This document shows, in pieces, positions 7,511 through 16,590 of a DNA stretch of 44,124 bases (within the stretch, counting starts at the first letter, position 1; each line of letters starts with the position of its first letter). Location: positions 1 to 44,124 of the forward strand of contig JBJETY010000049.1 in NCBI GenBank assembly GCA_051883555.1. The letters are read 5' to 3'. The notes under the pieces are model-generated. The model had not been told where the DNA came from. It saw only the letters and a program-made list of their open reading frames with translations, and made no database searches. This DNA comes from CAG-917 sp051883555 (lineage in GTDB: Bacteria; Bacillota; Clostridia; Christensenellales; CAG-917). Both the position numbers and the translations under genes were made by a program.

Positions 7511-9211
7511 ATGGCAAAAGAGATTTCAATAGCATGTTTATCGCTTCTGGGCGGACTCGGAGTCTTCCTGATTGCGATGAAACTTTTATCAACAAACATA
7601 GAGACGCTCGCCGGCAATAAGATGAAACTTATGCTAGCAAAACTCGGCAGAAGTAAAATCGTCGGCGTCGGGATAGGCACGGGCGTAACTGCAATTATCC
7701 AAAGTTCGGGTGCGGTTTCCGTTATGGTCATAGGTTTTGTAAATGCAGGACTTATGAGCCTTGCGCAAGGCGCCACTATCATATTCGGAGCTAACATTGG
7801 TACAACCATAACCGCGCAGATTGTTGCTCTCGGCATGCTCGGCTCGGGCGGCATTTCGATGGACATAATTTTCGGTGCACTTTGCGGCATAGGCGCGTTC
7901 ATTCTTCTTTTCGTTAAAAACGATACGGCAAAAAAAATAGCGGGACTTGTAGCAAGCTTCGGTATGCTTTTTATCGGATTAAATCTTATGAGTGACGCTA
8001 TGAACGTTTTCACAAAGTCGTCTGCTCTCATTTCGTTTTTAGCGACAATACAAAATCCGATATTGCTCGTATTAATCGGCTGCCTCGTAACCGCTATTCT
8101 TCAAAGCTCGTCAGCTATGACCGGTATCATAATAACCATGATTTTCGGCGGACTTATAAATATTGACCAAGGCATATATATGACTTTCGGTTCAAACATA
8201 GGCAGTTGCGTTGTCGCAGTAATCGCCTGTTTAGGACAATCGACAAACGCAAAACGAACTGCTTTCATTCATTTCTTTTTCAATTTCGTCGGCGTTGTAA
8301 TATTTATGTTAATAGGTTTATTTATGAAATTAGGTGGCACCGGTTTCGGACAGGTCTTAAATCTTATGTTCCCGGAAGTCCCGACTACTCAACTTGCCAT
8401 GATGCATACGATTTTTAACGTATGCACCGTACTGTTGGTCTTGCCTTTCACAAATCTAATAGTTATAATGACTGAAAAGTTGATAAAAGATAAACCGTCT
8501 AAAAACGAACAGAAAATTCACCTTACCTATCTTGAGGAACATATTTTAGGTACTCCTCCTATTGCCGTAGAACAAGTTAAAAAAGAAGTCATAGATATGG
8601 CGGGCAACGCTATGGCAAATTTCAATCTTGCCATAGATTCAATTATAAACCGTGATTTATCTCACAAAAAAGATTTTGAAAAGCGTGAAGAATTTATCAA
8701 TTTCCAAAACAGAGAAATTATTCGCTACGTAATCAATATAACGAAACTTGAAATATCCGATTATGACAGAGCGTTTTTAGGAACAGTCTATCATACCGTT
8801 ACCGACATCGAACGTATCGGCGACTATGCGGAAAACATACTGGAATACACGGAAAAACTCGTCGAAGAAAATCAAAGTTTCTCAAAAGGGGCAATCGCCG
8901 AATTGGGACAGCTTACCGATAAAATCAACGAACTTTACAACTTAACCATGTCGATGTTCATAACAAGCGACTATTCCGATATAGACAAAGCCGAAGCCGC
9001 CGAAGAAGAAATCGACGCTTTAACAGACCAGATGGGTAAAAATCATATTCGCAGAATGACTGAAGGCAGCTGTACAATGGATGTAGGCTCGCTTTATCTC
9101 TCTCTCAATTCTAACGCAGAGCGTATCGGCGACCATATCATAAACATAGCGGAATCGGTAAACGATTTTAAAAAGAAATCAAAAACTCAGCCGACGTTAG
9201 AAACGGCATAA
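7511..9211 (+). CDS. Na/Pi cotransporter family protein with C-terminal PhoU-like domain
   Basis: A 566-residue membrane protein of the NptA/YjbB type, thought to move phosphate with sodium. The membrane part (about residues 1-320) contains the two inverted repeats with the signature QSS motifs: GVTAIIQSSGAVSV and TAILQSSSAMTG, each followed by glycine-rich GANIGTT or GSNIGS. Residues about 345-560 are a helical PhoU-like domain with the repeated ERIGDYAEN and ERIGDHIIN motifs, which probably senses or regulates phosphate transport. Length fits the family. The ATG has no Shine-Dalgarno and probably a very short leader. It ends at the bidirectional terminator at 9490-9524. Whether it acts in uptake or efflux is not shown. 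Confidence 0.93.
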   Translation: MAKEISIACLSLLGGLGVFLIAMKLLSTNIETLAGNKMKLMLAKLGRSKIVGVGIGTGVTAIIQSSGAVSVMVIGFVNAGLMSLAQGATIIFGANIGTTITAQIVALGMLGSGGISMDIIFGALCGIGAFILLFVKNDTAKKIAGLVASFGMLFIGLNLMSDAMNVFTKSSALISFLATIQNPILLVLIGCLVTAILQSSSAMTGIIITMIFGGLINIDQGIYMTFGSNIGSCVVAVIACLGQSTNAKRTAFIHFFFNFVGVVIFMLIGLFMKLGGTGFGQVLNLMFPEVPTTQLAMMHTIFNVCTVLLVLPFTNLIVIMTEKLIKDKPSKNEQKIHLTYLEEHILGTPPIAVEQVKKEVIDMAGNAMANFNLAIDSIINRDLSHKKDFEKREEFINFQNREIIRYVINITKLEISDYDRAFLGTVYHTVTDIERIGDYAENILEYTEKLVEENQSFSKGAIAELGQLTDKINELYNLTMSMFITSDYSDIDKAEAAEEEIDALTDQMGKNHIRRMTEGSCTMDVGSLYLSLNSNAERIGDHIINIAESVNDFKKKSKTQPTLETA

Positions 9212-9489
9212 CATAATTTTTCGTTAGGTAGACTTTGCCCTATCGTCTTGCAATCTAAAAGCAGATAAATCGTATATGTAATTTTAATATTTATCTTTTA
9301 TCAATCGGTTTTGCAAATATCGTATTTCGTAAAACCGATTTTTAAAACTCCGGCAATTAATACCGCCTTTATATGTTCTCGCATTTTTGCATAAATCACA
9401 CTTTTGGCTCGCCACCGTTTACTTTACCTTTTCGGCATAAGTTATTTTCCTTTTATTTCGGCATAAAGGTTTTTTTTGGCATAAAGCCG
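9212..9489. other. Intergenic region before the convergent terminator
   Basis: No gene seen. The sequence TTCGGCATAA recurs imperfectly (about 9438-9488) just before the terminator. Confidence 0.45.
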
Positions 9490-9524
9490 AAATAAAAAAG
9501 CAACGTTTCGTTGCTTTTTTATTT
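9490..9524. terminator. Bidirectional intrinsic terminator
   Basis: The 15-bp stem AAATAAAAAAGCAACG/CGTTGCTTTTTTATTT with a TTT loop works on both strands. It separates the plus-strand cotransporter from the minus-strand DUF2804 gene. Confidence 0.92.
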
Positions 9525-9589
9525 GCGATTACTTAAATCTGTTTAAGTGATTGCCGAATAAAACGTCTTAAAACGTATTAACAATACGA

Positions 9590-10732
9590 TTAAAGCAATA
9601 ACGTCTTATCTTCACCCATACCGAGCATGCCGTCAAGAACGTACTTCTTTCCGTCCTCATCTCTGAGATAACCTTCGAGTTCTCCGAAAGTTACGTAATA
9701 ATCGATGTTGACTATGCCCGTATGCAAAATCATAGGGTTAAGGCTGTAAATCTTAAACGTAAGGTTTACCATATCGTGTTCGTCTTTAACGTACCATTCG
9801 GCATAATCTTTGAAATCTTTCGTTTCAGGATTTCTCGTAAATTTTACAGGAGGCAGTATGCTGCTCTTTCCTTCAAGCCATAAAATATTTTCATTGTATT
9901 TTTCCTGGTCGATAGATTGGTTTCTCGTAAGGTTAAAGGCAAGATATTGCATTTTGCCGTCGATAATGCATTTACCCATTGTCGTTACCCAATCGTAATG
10001 CGCTCTTCTCGGATAATAACCTCTGTGGTCGTCGATAATAGCCGTGCTGTCGGCGTCGGTCAACATCTCCTCGCCGTTGATAATAAGCGAACCTTCAGCC
10101 TTAAAGAAGTCTTTTTGGCTGTAAAGCGGTCTGTTCTTGCCAAAAGGAATAGAAGCAACGCAAGGGTCACTGAGTCGGGTAAGACTGAAATTATACGAAA
10201 TCGAAGCCGTACCATAATTTTCTTTAATCGCTTTTACGGCAGTTTTCTCTTTACGAGGAGCAGTGATTAAACATTTGCCTTCGTGCTTGCCGCTAAGGTC
10301 TGCTCTGCCGTCTTGAAAATTATTTACGTATTTAACAAACGAAACAGGCGTATGAGCTTCTGCAATAGATCCGTTTATAAGATTTGGAGCTATTTGCGTG
10401 TCCTTGCTTTTAAGATTAGTATCCCAACAATAAGTTTTCTTCGTGCGTTTATCGTAAAATATGTTCAGCGTTTTTCCGAAAATTCCCATATCGCAAACAA
10501 CGGCAAGCAAAACGCCGTTTTTCAAATGGACTTCCGTAGCTTCCCACAACGTAAGTTTAAGACGATTGAAACAGTTAGGCAACGCCGTAGGTTTTTTAGC
10601 TTTTACAAGGTCCATACTTTCAAATTCACGCGTGAACGTGCCGAAAACAACTTTACCTTTTTCGTCAACCATACTTTTAGGCGGTTCAACCGCTCTTCTT
10701 TTGTCATCGATAAATTTGCTGTATTCTCCCAT
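9590..10732 (-). CDS. DUF2804 domain protein
   Basis: A 380-residue soluble protein recognised as DUF2804. Supporting segments are LTLWEATEVHLKNGVLLAVV, the FNLTRNQSID region, IDDHRGYYPRRAHYDWVT and the C-terminal VTFGELEGYLRDEDGKKY. The family has no firm biochemical role; its all-beta, lipocalin-like repeats suggest a binding protein or lipid-related function, which is inference. AAAGGAGG lies 6 nt before the ATG. It starts 32 bp after the hydrolase at 10765-12498, so the two are probably co-transcribed. There is no signal peptide. Confidence 0.82.
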   Translation of the reverse strand: MGEYSKFIDDKRRAVEPPKSMVDEKGKVVFGTFTREFESMDLVKAKKPTALPNCFNRLKLTLWEATEVHLKNGVLLAVVCDMGIFGKTLNIFYDKRTKKTYCWDTNLKSKDTQIAPNLINGSIAEAHTPVSFVKYVNNFQDGRADLSGKHEGKCLITAPRKEKTAVKAIKENYGTASISYNFSLTRLSDPCVASIPFGKNRPLYSQKDFFKAEGSLIINGEEMLTDADSTAIIDDHRGYYPRRAHYDWVTTMGKCIIDGKMQYLAFNLTRNQSIDQEKYNENILWLEGKSSILPPVKFTRNPETKDFKDYAEWYVKDEHDMVNLTFKIYSLNPMILHTGIVNIDYYVTFGELEGYLRDEDGKKYVLDGMLGMGEDKTLLL

Positions 10733-10764
10733 AAATGCCTCCTTTAATTATGTGAAAATCTATT

Positions 10765-12498
10765 TTAATTTTTTATATTTTCTATACGTATTCCATTTTT
10801 ATATTCTTTGATTTCTTTATTAGCTTTCCGCTGACACGGCGGCACGGCTTTAAGCACTTTAAACAATAGTTTCCATAAAAATCGCTGTTCTTTTGCCGAT
10901 TGTCTTCCCCATACTTTAAAAATTCTTATTATTCTGCCGAAAGTGAAATCGGCAAGAACGAATATATTTGCACCGTCAAGCGCGCGTGCTACAAGATGAC
11001 GGAAAAGCGCTCTTTCTTCAAAACTCATTGTAGGCAAGACTTTTTCAATAACAAGCCTTATCGTTTTCGAAGCATGGCACGTCGTATCGGCAAGAACAAG
11101 ACTGCCGTCCTCCTTATTTATCTGCCAGTTAAATAAATAATGCTGCCATATCCCGGAAGAATGCGAATATATCGTTTTATAATCCGTTCCGTTATTCAGC
11201 ACCATTCCGAAAACGCTGAATTCTGGACAATACTTCTGAGTCTTCGAAATCGCCTCTTTATATCTTTCGTCCGCCATATCTTTTTCAAGAAATCCCGGGC
11301 CGTCGTAATTGTAAACTCCTATTATTCTGTCGCGAATTTCTTTATCGCAGAAAGAGGATATATAAACCGCTATATTCCCGCCTTTTGAATGTCCGCCGAC
11401 TACAATAGGTTTATCCGTTTCCTTTGCATATTTCGTCAATGCTTCGATACTGAGTTTATGCGACGCCAAAGCTTCCGTATAAATCAAATCGACGTCTTCG
11501 AGCCAACCGACCATATGGTCGTCGGTTCCGCGGCAGGCAACGTAAACAAAGTCTTTACAATCGAAAAGGGCAATTCCGTATTGATATTTCAATTCCGACG
11601 ATAATTTATTGTCTGCGTCGATAATCTTTACGTCTCTTAAACGTTTATTATTTTCAAGGGCTTTTAACAAAGATACGCAATCTTCATAACAATAAGGCGC
11701 AACTTTTAAAAGGTCGATTTCTTTTTCTTTTGCCGCCTTCAATACGTCGCATATGCTTTCGCCTTTGAAATATTCGAGATTCATATATGCAAGCTGACAA
11801 AGAATTAAACTGTCGGCGTCGCAAAAAGGAAGCTCGGAAAACTTTTTATCAAAATTTTCGGCGTACGAAACAAGGTTGTAAAAACGATTATGTTTAAAGC
11901 TGAATTTGTTGTACGCTTTCTTAAATTTGCGTTCGCTGAGCTTTGCTGCTTTCCTTTCAATTTTCTCCGTATTTTTATTATATCTATCCCGAATATTTTT
12001 AACCGTCGTACGCAAAATCAACGGCACGACAAATACTACCCAAATAATAATTCCTATCCATTTTAAAGTGGAAAAAACGCCGATATACGAAGACACGCTT
12101 GTATAACCGTGCAATAAAAACATAATCAAAACGTTTTCAATCGTATCGAATAAATACGGCAACAACGGTACGCATATTCCCAACCATTTAGTCCTTTTTT
12201 TCAAAAGTGAAACAGTCAGGAATATCATAGAACAAACGTAAGCTAAGGAAAAACAAAAATCACAAATCGTATAATTGACGTAGCTAGCGACGTCGCCTTC
12301 TGTCATAAGATTAAAAACTCGTAAAACTTCATCGCCGTCGTAATTGAAACGTCCGTCAAAATGTTCAATACCTTGCATTGCTTCCGATTGAAAAGCCGTA
12401 AAAGGCAAATAAAACAAAATACAGGTTATAATTGTAGCAATAACGGCAATTATGCCGAAAGCTAAAAATGCTTTGTCTCTTTTTGAAATTTTCCCCAT
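10765..12498 (-). CDS. Membrane-anchored Mbeg1-like (DUF2974) alpha/beta hydrolase
   Basis: A 577-residue protein with about four membrane helices in residues 1-165, then a linker and an alpha/beta hydrolase domain (about 205-480) of the DUF2974/Mbeg1-like group. The nucleophile elbow is GGHSKGGNIAVY. Other family features are FVYVACRGTDD (strand with the oxyanion region) and YNYDGPGFL; HYLFNWQINKEDG lies in the region expected to hold the late catalytic residues. It is probably a lipase or esterase acting at the membrane; substrate unknown. There is no Shine-Dalgarno; a TTGTAA-17-TAAAAT promoter ends 6 nt before the ATG, so the mRNA may be leaderless. The N-terminal membrane bundle is an addition to the basic soluble hydrolase. 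Confidence 0.82.
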   Translation of the reverse strand: MGKISKRDKAFLAFGIIAVIATIITCILFYLPFTAFQSEAMQGIEHFDGRFNYDGDEVLRVFNLMTEGDVASYVNYTICDFCFSLAYVCSMIFLTVSLLKKRTKWLGICVPLLPYLFDTIENVLIMFLLHGYTSVSSYIGVFSTLKWIGIIIWVVFVVPLILRTTVKNIRDRYNKNTEKIERKAAKLSERKFKKAYNKFSFKHNRFYNLVSYAENFDKKFSELPFCDADSLILCQLAYMNLEYFKGESICDVLKAAKEKEIDLLKVAPYCYEDCVSLLKALENNKRLRDVKIIDADNKLSSELKYQYGIALFDCKDFVYVACRGTDDHMVGWLEDVDLIYTEALASHKLSIEALTKYAKETDKPIVVGGHSKGGNIAVYISSFCDKEIRDRIIGVYNYDGPGFLEKDMADERYKEAISKTQKYCPEFSVFGMVLNNGTDYKTIYSHSSGIWQHYLFNWQINKEDGSLVLADTTCHASKTIRLVIEKVLPTMSFEERALFRHLVARALDGANIFVLADFTFGRIIRIFKVWGRQSAKEQRFLWKLLFKVLKAVPPCQRKANKEIKEYKNGIRIENIKN

Positions 12499-12504
12499 GG
12501 AAAT

Positions 12505-12533
12505 ATTTTACAATAAATATTTTGCTTTTACAA
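12505..12533 (-). promoter_or_regulatory. Promoter abutting the hydrolase ATG
   Basis: On the minus strand: TTGTAA (12528-12533), a 17-bp spacer and TAAAAT (12505-12510). The predicted start coincides with the ATG at 12496-12498, consistent with a leaderless transcript. Confidence 0.7.
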
Positions 12534-12580
12534 TACCAAACGAAAATTTTTGTTGAATTGCAAAGCGTATTTTACGCTTA

Positions 12581-12660
12581 CCTAATTAATTTAAACTTTA
12601 CCTAATTAATTTAAACTTTAACAGATAATTTAAACTCTAATCTAATTAATTTAAACTTGA
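12581..12660. repeat. Four 20-nt tandem repeats
   Basis: The unit CCTAATTAATTTAAACTTTA is present at 12581-12600 and identically at 12601-12620. Diverged copies at 12621-12640 and 12641-12660 keep the exact 20-nt phase. Confidence 0.85.
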
Positions 12661-12750
12661 ATTTTACGTTTATTAAATTAAGTAGATTTTACCGCAATGC
12701 GTTTTATTCCGATTTTATCTCAATGCGTTCAAGTAGGGTTACAAGTGCAC

Positions 12751-13434
12751 TCAGGCAGCAAGCGTTTTTTTGCTTTTGTCATATAAAAGATACAGTCTGA
12801 AACGGTTATATCTTTGAATCCATATAAACGGCATATCGGCAAGGATTGCCGCAACCGCCGAAGTAATCAAAAAGACGTACCAATTAGATTGCAATGCAGG
12901 TACAAAAGCTAAAAAGCACGTGCAAAAACTTAGATAAAAATTGATTTGGTGTATGATTTCCGCACTAATATTTCCCCTTAAAGCCGTTTTCAATTTATCC
13001 GTACTTTTTATATCTGCAAGCGACAAAACGAAACCGCTTCTGTTCCATGCAGGGGCAACGTCTTTCCATTTCTTTATGCCCGTTTTTTCCAGCAATTTTT
13101 TCTCTTTTTCGCTAATTCGGAAAATTTTGCTTTCGACGTTGATTTTTCGACTGCTCCAACTGACTAAATAACCTATTAAAACGCGGTAAGTAAAATGATA
13201 AGCAAAATTTATAAAAACAATCATAAGGGTATACTGCGGCTCTGCCCAACCCGACGTTGCAGACCATATACTAAACGCCACAGCCAAAACGTCAAATAAA
13301 ATTACTCCTAACGTTGCTACGATTATCGTAGAACTCGGCTTTTTTCTCTTTGCTGTCAATTCCGTATCTTTTACGGCATTTTCCGCCGCATTGTCGCCGG
13401 TTTTTAAATTCTTTTCATCTAAGCTACCGTTCAA
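12751..13434 (-). CDS. Membrane protein resembling glycosyl-4,4'-diaponeurosporenoate acyltransferase (CrtO-like)
   Basis: A 227-residue protein with about four hydrophobic helices (two at residues 35-90, two near 165-205) and a charged N-terminal tail. KKWKDVAPAW and the ending PFIWIQRYNRFRL resemble the CrtO-like acyltransferase family of staphylococcal carotenoid synthesis. In a genome segment without carotenoid genes the true role is probably different. The start is taken as TTG at 13432-13434 because GGAAGAGGTG lies 5 nt before it; the upstream in-frame ATG at 13459-13461 has no ribosome site and would put this Shine-Dalgarno inside the gene. It stands alone, with tandem repeats downstream. 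Confidence 0.6.
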   Translation of the reverse strand: MNGSLDEKNLKTGDNAAENAVKDTELTAKRKKPSSTIIVATLGVILFDVLAVAFSIWSATSGWAEPQYTLMIVFINFAYHFTYRVLIGYLVSWSSRKINVESKIFRISEKEKKLLEKTGIKKWKDVAPAWNRSGFVLSLADIKSTDKLKTALRGNISAEIIHQINFYLSFCTCFLAFVPALQSNWYVFLITSAVAAILADMPFIWIQRYNRFRLYLLYDKSKKTLAA

Positions 13435-14207
13435 TTTTACACCTCTTCCGTAAGTTATCATTTAATAAATTTGCTTACACTCAGTTAAAAAAATTTGCAC
13501 ATATTATTTATAATTTTCTCTCTTTATCGTGCGTATAATTAATTTATCAGACGATTTAAATCGTCTATCGATTTGGACAAAGACTGTTAAAATCGGCTTT
13601 TATTCTGCTGAATTTTTTCGATTTCCATGCAATTGCAAAAACAAAATTAGACGTTGCGTTTCATCCGTCTATTAGATTTCGTTTTTAATAATTTTATATG
13701 ATTTTATCATCGATTGCAATAGGCTGCTAAAATTTCATTCCCTTTTGCAAAATCAACTTAAAACGCTGACTTGAAAAGTCCTTTCAAAAGTCATATTTAT
13801 ATGCAAAACCGTAAACAAAGCAAACAGGTCAAAAATTCGTCAATGTTTTTACTCTCTTTTTGCAAAATCCCTTAGGCTTTAAACGTCGATTGACATTTAA
13901 ATAGCATAAAAGAGCAGATAAACTCTGCCCTTTTATTCCCGATTCGTCGTCGCTATCGTAAAGCTATTAAATTTTCCGATGAAAAATGACGCCGATTGCC
14001 GTAAAATTTAAAATATAATTCAACGATAAATTTTTATAAACGCTAATAAAAATTTGCGTTGCGCATATAGTTGCTATAACGTGCGTTATGCTAATTATCG
14101 TTTGGATAAGGCTCGTTTATATAATGCTCGTTTAGGTAAAATTACGTTTTAATATTTTTCGCTATATAAACGCGCTGAAATTATATACCACAATATGCGA
14201 TATAATG
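13435..14207. other. Long intergenic region (about 770 bp)
   Basis: No gene of convincing quality. It contains a perfect 18-nt palindrome AGACGATTTAAATCGTCT at about 13548-13565 and an intrinsic-terminator-like hairpin at 13906-13936. The rest is unique AT-rich sequence. Confidence 0.5.
13906..13936. terminator. Hairpin with flanking A/T tracts
   Basis: AAAAGAGCAGA pairs with TCTGCCCTTTT around a five-base loop; the single A/C mismatch becomes a G-U pair when read on the minus strand. It probably ends transcripts coming from the MATE-kinase fusion gene about 300 bp upstream. Confidence 0.65.
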
Positions 14208-14229
14208 AAGCTGCCTTTTCAAACAGCTT
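14208..14229 (-). terminator. Weak hairpin directly after the MATE-kinase gene
   Basis: AAGCTG and CAGCTT form a 6-bp stem around a 10-base loop, starting a few bases past the stop codon. There is little T-tract on the minus strand, so termination here may be partial. Confidence 0.4.
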
Positions 14230-14232
14230 TTT

Positions 14233-16233
14233 CTATTTTTTCAAACTGTTCTTACCGATATAAGACAAAATAGTTTCAACCGCAACGTCGTTTCCCTTAG
14301 ATGAATCTATACAAAGGTCATATCCGTGTCTTGCGCCCCATTCCTGCCCAGAAATATTTTTATAATACGACGCACGAGCTTCGTCGGAACGGCGGATATT
14401 TTTTTTACCATCTTCCAAGGAGTCGCCGTAAATCTCCATTACGCGCTTTACTCTGTACTCTTCGGGAGCGTAAATAAAAATTTTGACTACGTTTTTATTC
14501 TCACGCAAAACGTAGTCGGCGGCTCTGCCGACAATAACGCAACTGCCGCAATCGGCAATCTTCTTTATGATTTTTTCCTGAGCCGCTACTGCTTGTTGAA
14601 CAACGTCCGTACTCAGATATAGACTGTGCAATATCGACGGCGAATTTTCGTTAAGTCCGGATATAAATTCTTTATCCAAACCGCTCTCCTGTGCGGCAAG
14701 CGCCGTCATTTCTTTATAATAAAAAGGCACGCCGAGCTTTTCGGCAAGCAATTTTCCGATTTGTTTTCCTGACGAACCGTGTTCACGGGCTATCGTCACA
14801 ATTACTCCGTCTACGGACGGTTTAAGAATAACGTTCTCGTCGCTGTCAACGGCAGGCTTTTTCAAAGTTTCCATAAACGTTACGGTCAAAATAACTGCCA
14901 CAATCATTGCGATTAAATCTGCCGTCGGTGCGGCAATCAATATTCCGTCTATTCCCCAAAATATCGGAAAAACAATAATAAGCGGAATAAAGCAGACTAT
15001 ATCCCTTATCATCGATGCGATTACCGCGCGTATAGGTTTTCCGACAGCTTGGAAAAATATAGAACTCATTTTTATGATACACGTAAACGTGACCAAAGCA
15101 AGAAATATTCTAAAAGTCTTTTCGCCGAATTCCCAATAATCTTCGGGGTTCGGAATATTCGTCGGCTCACCGAACATACCCACCACGGCACGTGGGAAAA
15201 TTTCAAACAACAGAGTGGAAAACAAGCCCACGGCTATCGTTATCAATAAAATATTCCGATACAGCAGTTTTACCCTGTCGTATTTTTTCGCTCCCATGTT
15301 GTAGCTTATAATAGGCTGACAACCTAAAACAACGCCTACGACGATATTTATAACCACGGTAAATACTTTGCTTTCTATTCCGATGATTGCAATAGGAATA
15401 TCTATACCGTAATGCGACATAGCGCCGTATTTCTTTAACATTATATTACATACCAACGAAATGATTACTATCGTCATCTGCGTAATAAAAGATGAGGCGC
15501 CGAGCTGTAAAGCGTTTTTGAAAACCTTGAAATCGGGAATAAAACTTTTAAGTTTAAGTTTAAACGTTTTCGGACGGAAGAAGTAAATCAAGGTAATAAC
15601 AAAAGATACGACCTGTCCGATAACAGTGGCAACCGCCGCACCCGTCATTCCCCATTTGCAACCGAATATAAACGCCGCGTCGAAAATGATATTTATTATT
15701 GCCCCTGCCAACATGGATATCATTGACACGGTAGGACTTCCGTCCGCACGCACTACGGCGTTCATCATGTTCGACAACATATATATAGGGAAAAATCCCA
15801 ATATCCAATTGAAATATTCTATAGCATAGCCGATACTGTTTTCGGACGCTCCGAACAGATATAACAATTGAGTCTTTAACGGAAAAAATACCGCAATCAA
15901 AACTATGCTGATAAAAAGCGTAACGACTAAACCTGTTCCTATCGCTTTATGCGAATTGCTCTCGTCGTTTCTGCCCTGACATATATTTAAATATGCGGCG
16001 CACCCGTCGCCAACGCACCAGGCAAAAGCCTGAGCTATAATAAAAATAGGAAATACTACGCCCGTGGCGGCATTTCCCAATGCGCTCAATTCGCTGTTGC
16101 CGATAAAAATCTGGTCGACAATGTTATATAACGCACTGACTAAAAGCGAAAGAACGCACGGAATAGAAAATTTAAGCATAAGCTTGGAAATCTTTTCTGC
16201 ACCCAAATAATTAGATTTTTCCGATTGATCCAT
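14233..16233 (-). CDS. MATE efflux transporter fused to a cytidylate-kinase-like domain
   Basis: A 666-residue fusion. Residues 1 to about 455 are a MATE-family transporter with about twelve helices (FSIPCVLSLLVSALYNIVDQIFIG; ADGSPTVSMI; GCQPIISYNMGAKKYDRVK). Residues about 477-660 are a cytidylate-kinase-like (Cytidylate_kin2 type) domain with the phosphate-binding loop REHGSSGKQIGKLLAEKLG, VIVGRAADYVLRE and a DEARASYYKNISGQEW segment. The kinase-like part would lie in the cytoplasm. Its role is unknown; it could sense nucleotides and gate export, or phosphorylate a transported compound. AGGAGG lies before the ATG but is locked in a hairpin of the leader. The reading frame through the junction is open and both parts look intact. 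Confidence 0.92.
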   Translation of the reverse strand: MDQSEKSNYLGAEKISKLMLKFSIPCVLSLLVSALYNIVDQIFIGNSELSALGNAATGVVFPIFIIAQAFAWCVGDGCAAYLNICQGRNDESNSHKAIGTGLVVTLFISIVLIAVFFPLKTQLLYLFGASENSIGYAIEYFNWILGFFPIYMLSNMMNAVVRADGSPTVSMISMLAGAIINIIFDAAFIFGCKWGMTGAAVATVIGQVVSFVITLIYFFRPKTFKLKLKSFIPDFKVFKNALQLGASSFITQMTIVIISLVCNIMLKKYGAMSHYGIDIPIAIIGIESKVFTVVINIVVGVVLGCQPIISYNMGAKKYDRVKLLYRNILLITIAVGLFSTLLFEIFPRAVVGMFGEPTNIPNPEDYWEFGEKTFRIFLALVTFTCIIKMSSIFFQAVGKPIRAVIASMIRDIVCFIPLIIVFPIFWGIDGILIAAPTADLIAMIVAVILTVTFMETLKKPAVDSDENVILKPSVDGVIVTIAREHGSSGKQIGKLLAEKLGVPFYYKEMTALAAQESGLDKEFISGLNENSPSILHSLYLSTDVVQQAVAAQEKIIKKIADCGSCVIVGRAADYVLRENKNVVKIFIYAPEEYRVKRVMEIYGDSLEDGKKNIRRSDEARASYYKNISGQEWGARHGYDLCIDSSKGNDVAVETILSYIGKNSLKK

Positions 16234-16356
16234 AAGTAAAGCCTCCTGAAAGTTATGGAGTCTTTATCGGAGAAAAGCTACCTGAAAACTGCGTCTAAGG
16301 CAAAAAATAAGAGCGTATCATCCCTGTCGGAATTATACGCTCTATTGCTGTTCGAC
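16234..16356 (-). promoter_or_regulatory. Structured 5' leader of the MATE-kinase gene, candidate regulatory RNA
   Basis: About 120 nt between the predicted start and the ATG. The 5' part (16310-16343) forms a long hairpin, AGAGCGTAT...ATACGCTCT with an inner ATTCC-GACA-GGGAT extension, followed by TATTTTTTG, like an intrinsic terminator. The 3' part (16237-16266) pairs GGAGGCTTTA, which contains the Shine-Dalgarno, with TAAAGACTCC over 10 positions with one mismatch. This resembles a riboswitch or attenuator. I could not match it to a known class. Confidence 0.65.
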
Positions 16357-16362
16357 TTTGAA

Positions 16363-16391
16363 ATTATACCAAACCGGCTTTTTTTTGTCAA
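16363..16391 (-). promoter_or_regulatory. Consensus promoter of the MATE-kinase gene
   Basis: On the minus strand: TTGACA (16386-16391), 17 bp, TATAAT (16363-16368), a full sigma-A consensus. Confidence 0.88.
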
Positions 16392-16590
16392 AAGCAATTT
16401 AACAAAATATTTATAAATTTTTAATTTAAAGACCGCACGCAAATAGTAAAAACGTTACCTGAACAATTCAATTATTGCATAATCAGATTCATTTTAAACA
16501 AATCGCTACACAAAACTTTTTTGCGTTTTACTTATTTACGATACTTTTCAACCACTAACTTTCAAGCACTTATAAACATAAATTAAAAAC
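16392..16590. other. Spacer between tRNA terminator and MATE-kinase promoter
   Basis: Unique AT-rich sequence; nothing recognisable. Confidence 0.4.

Noticed and set aside
7459..8031. A 190-codon minus-strand frame opposite the Na/Pi cotransporter
   Set aside because: Shadow of the transporter: serine/proline-rich with no family features, and covered by conserved QSS repeats on the other strand.
13548..13565. Perfect palindrome AGACGATTTAAATCGTCT as an operator
   Set aside because: It is not close to a clear promoter or regulator gene, and AT-rich palindromes of this size can occur by chance; mentioned only in the intergenic description.
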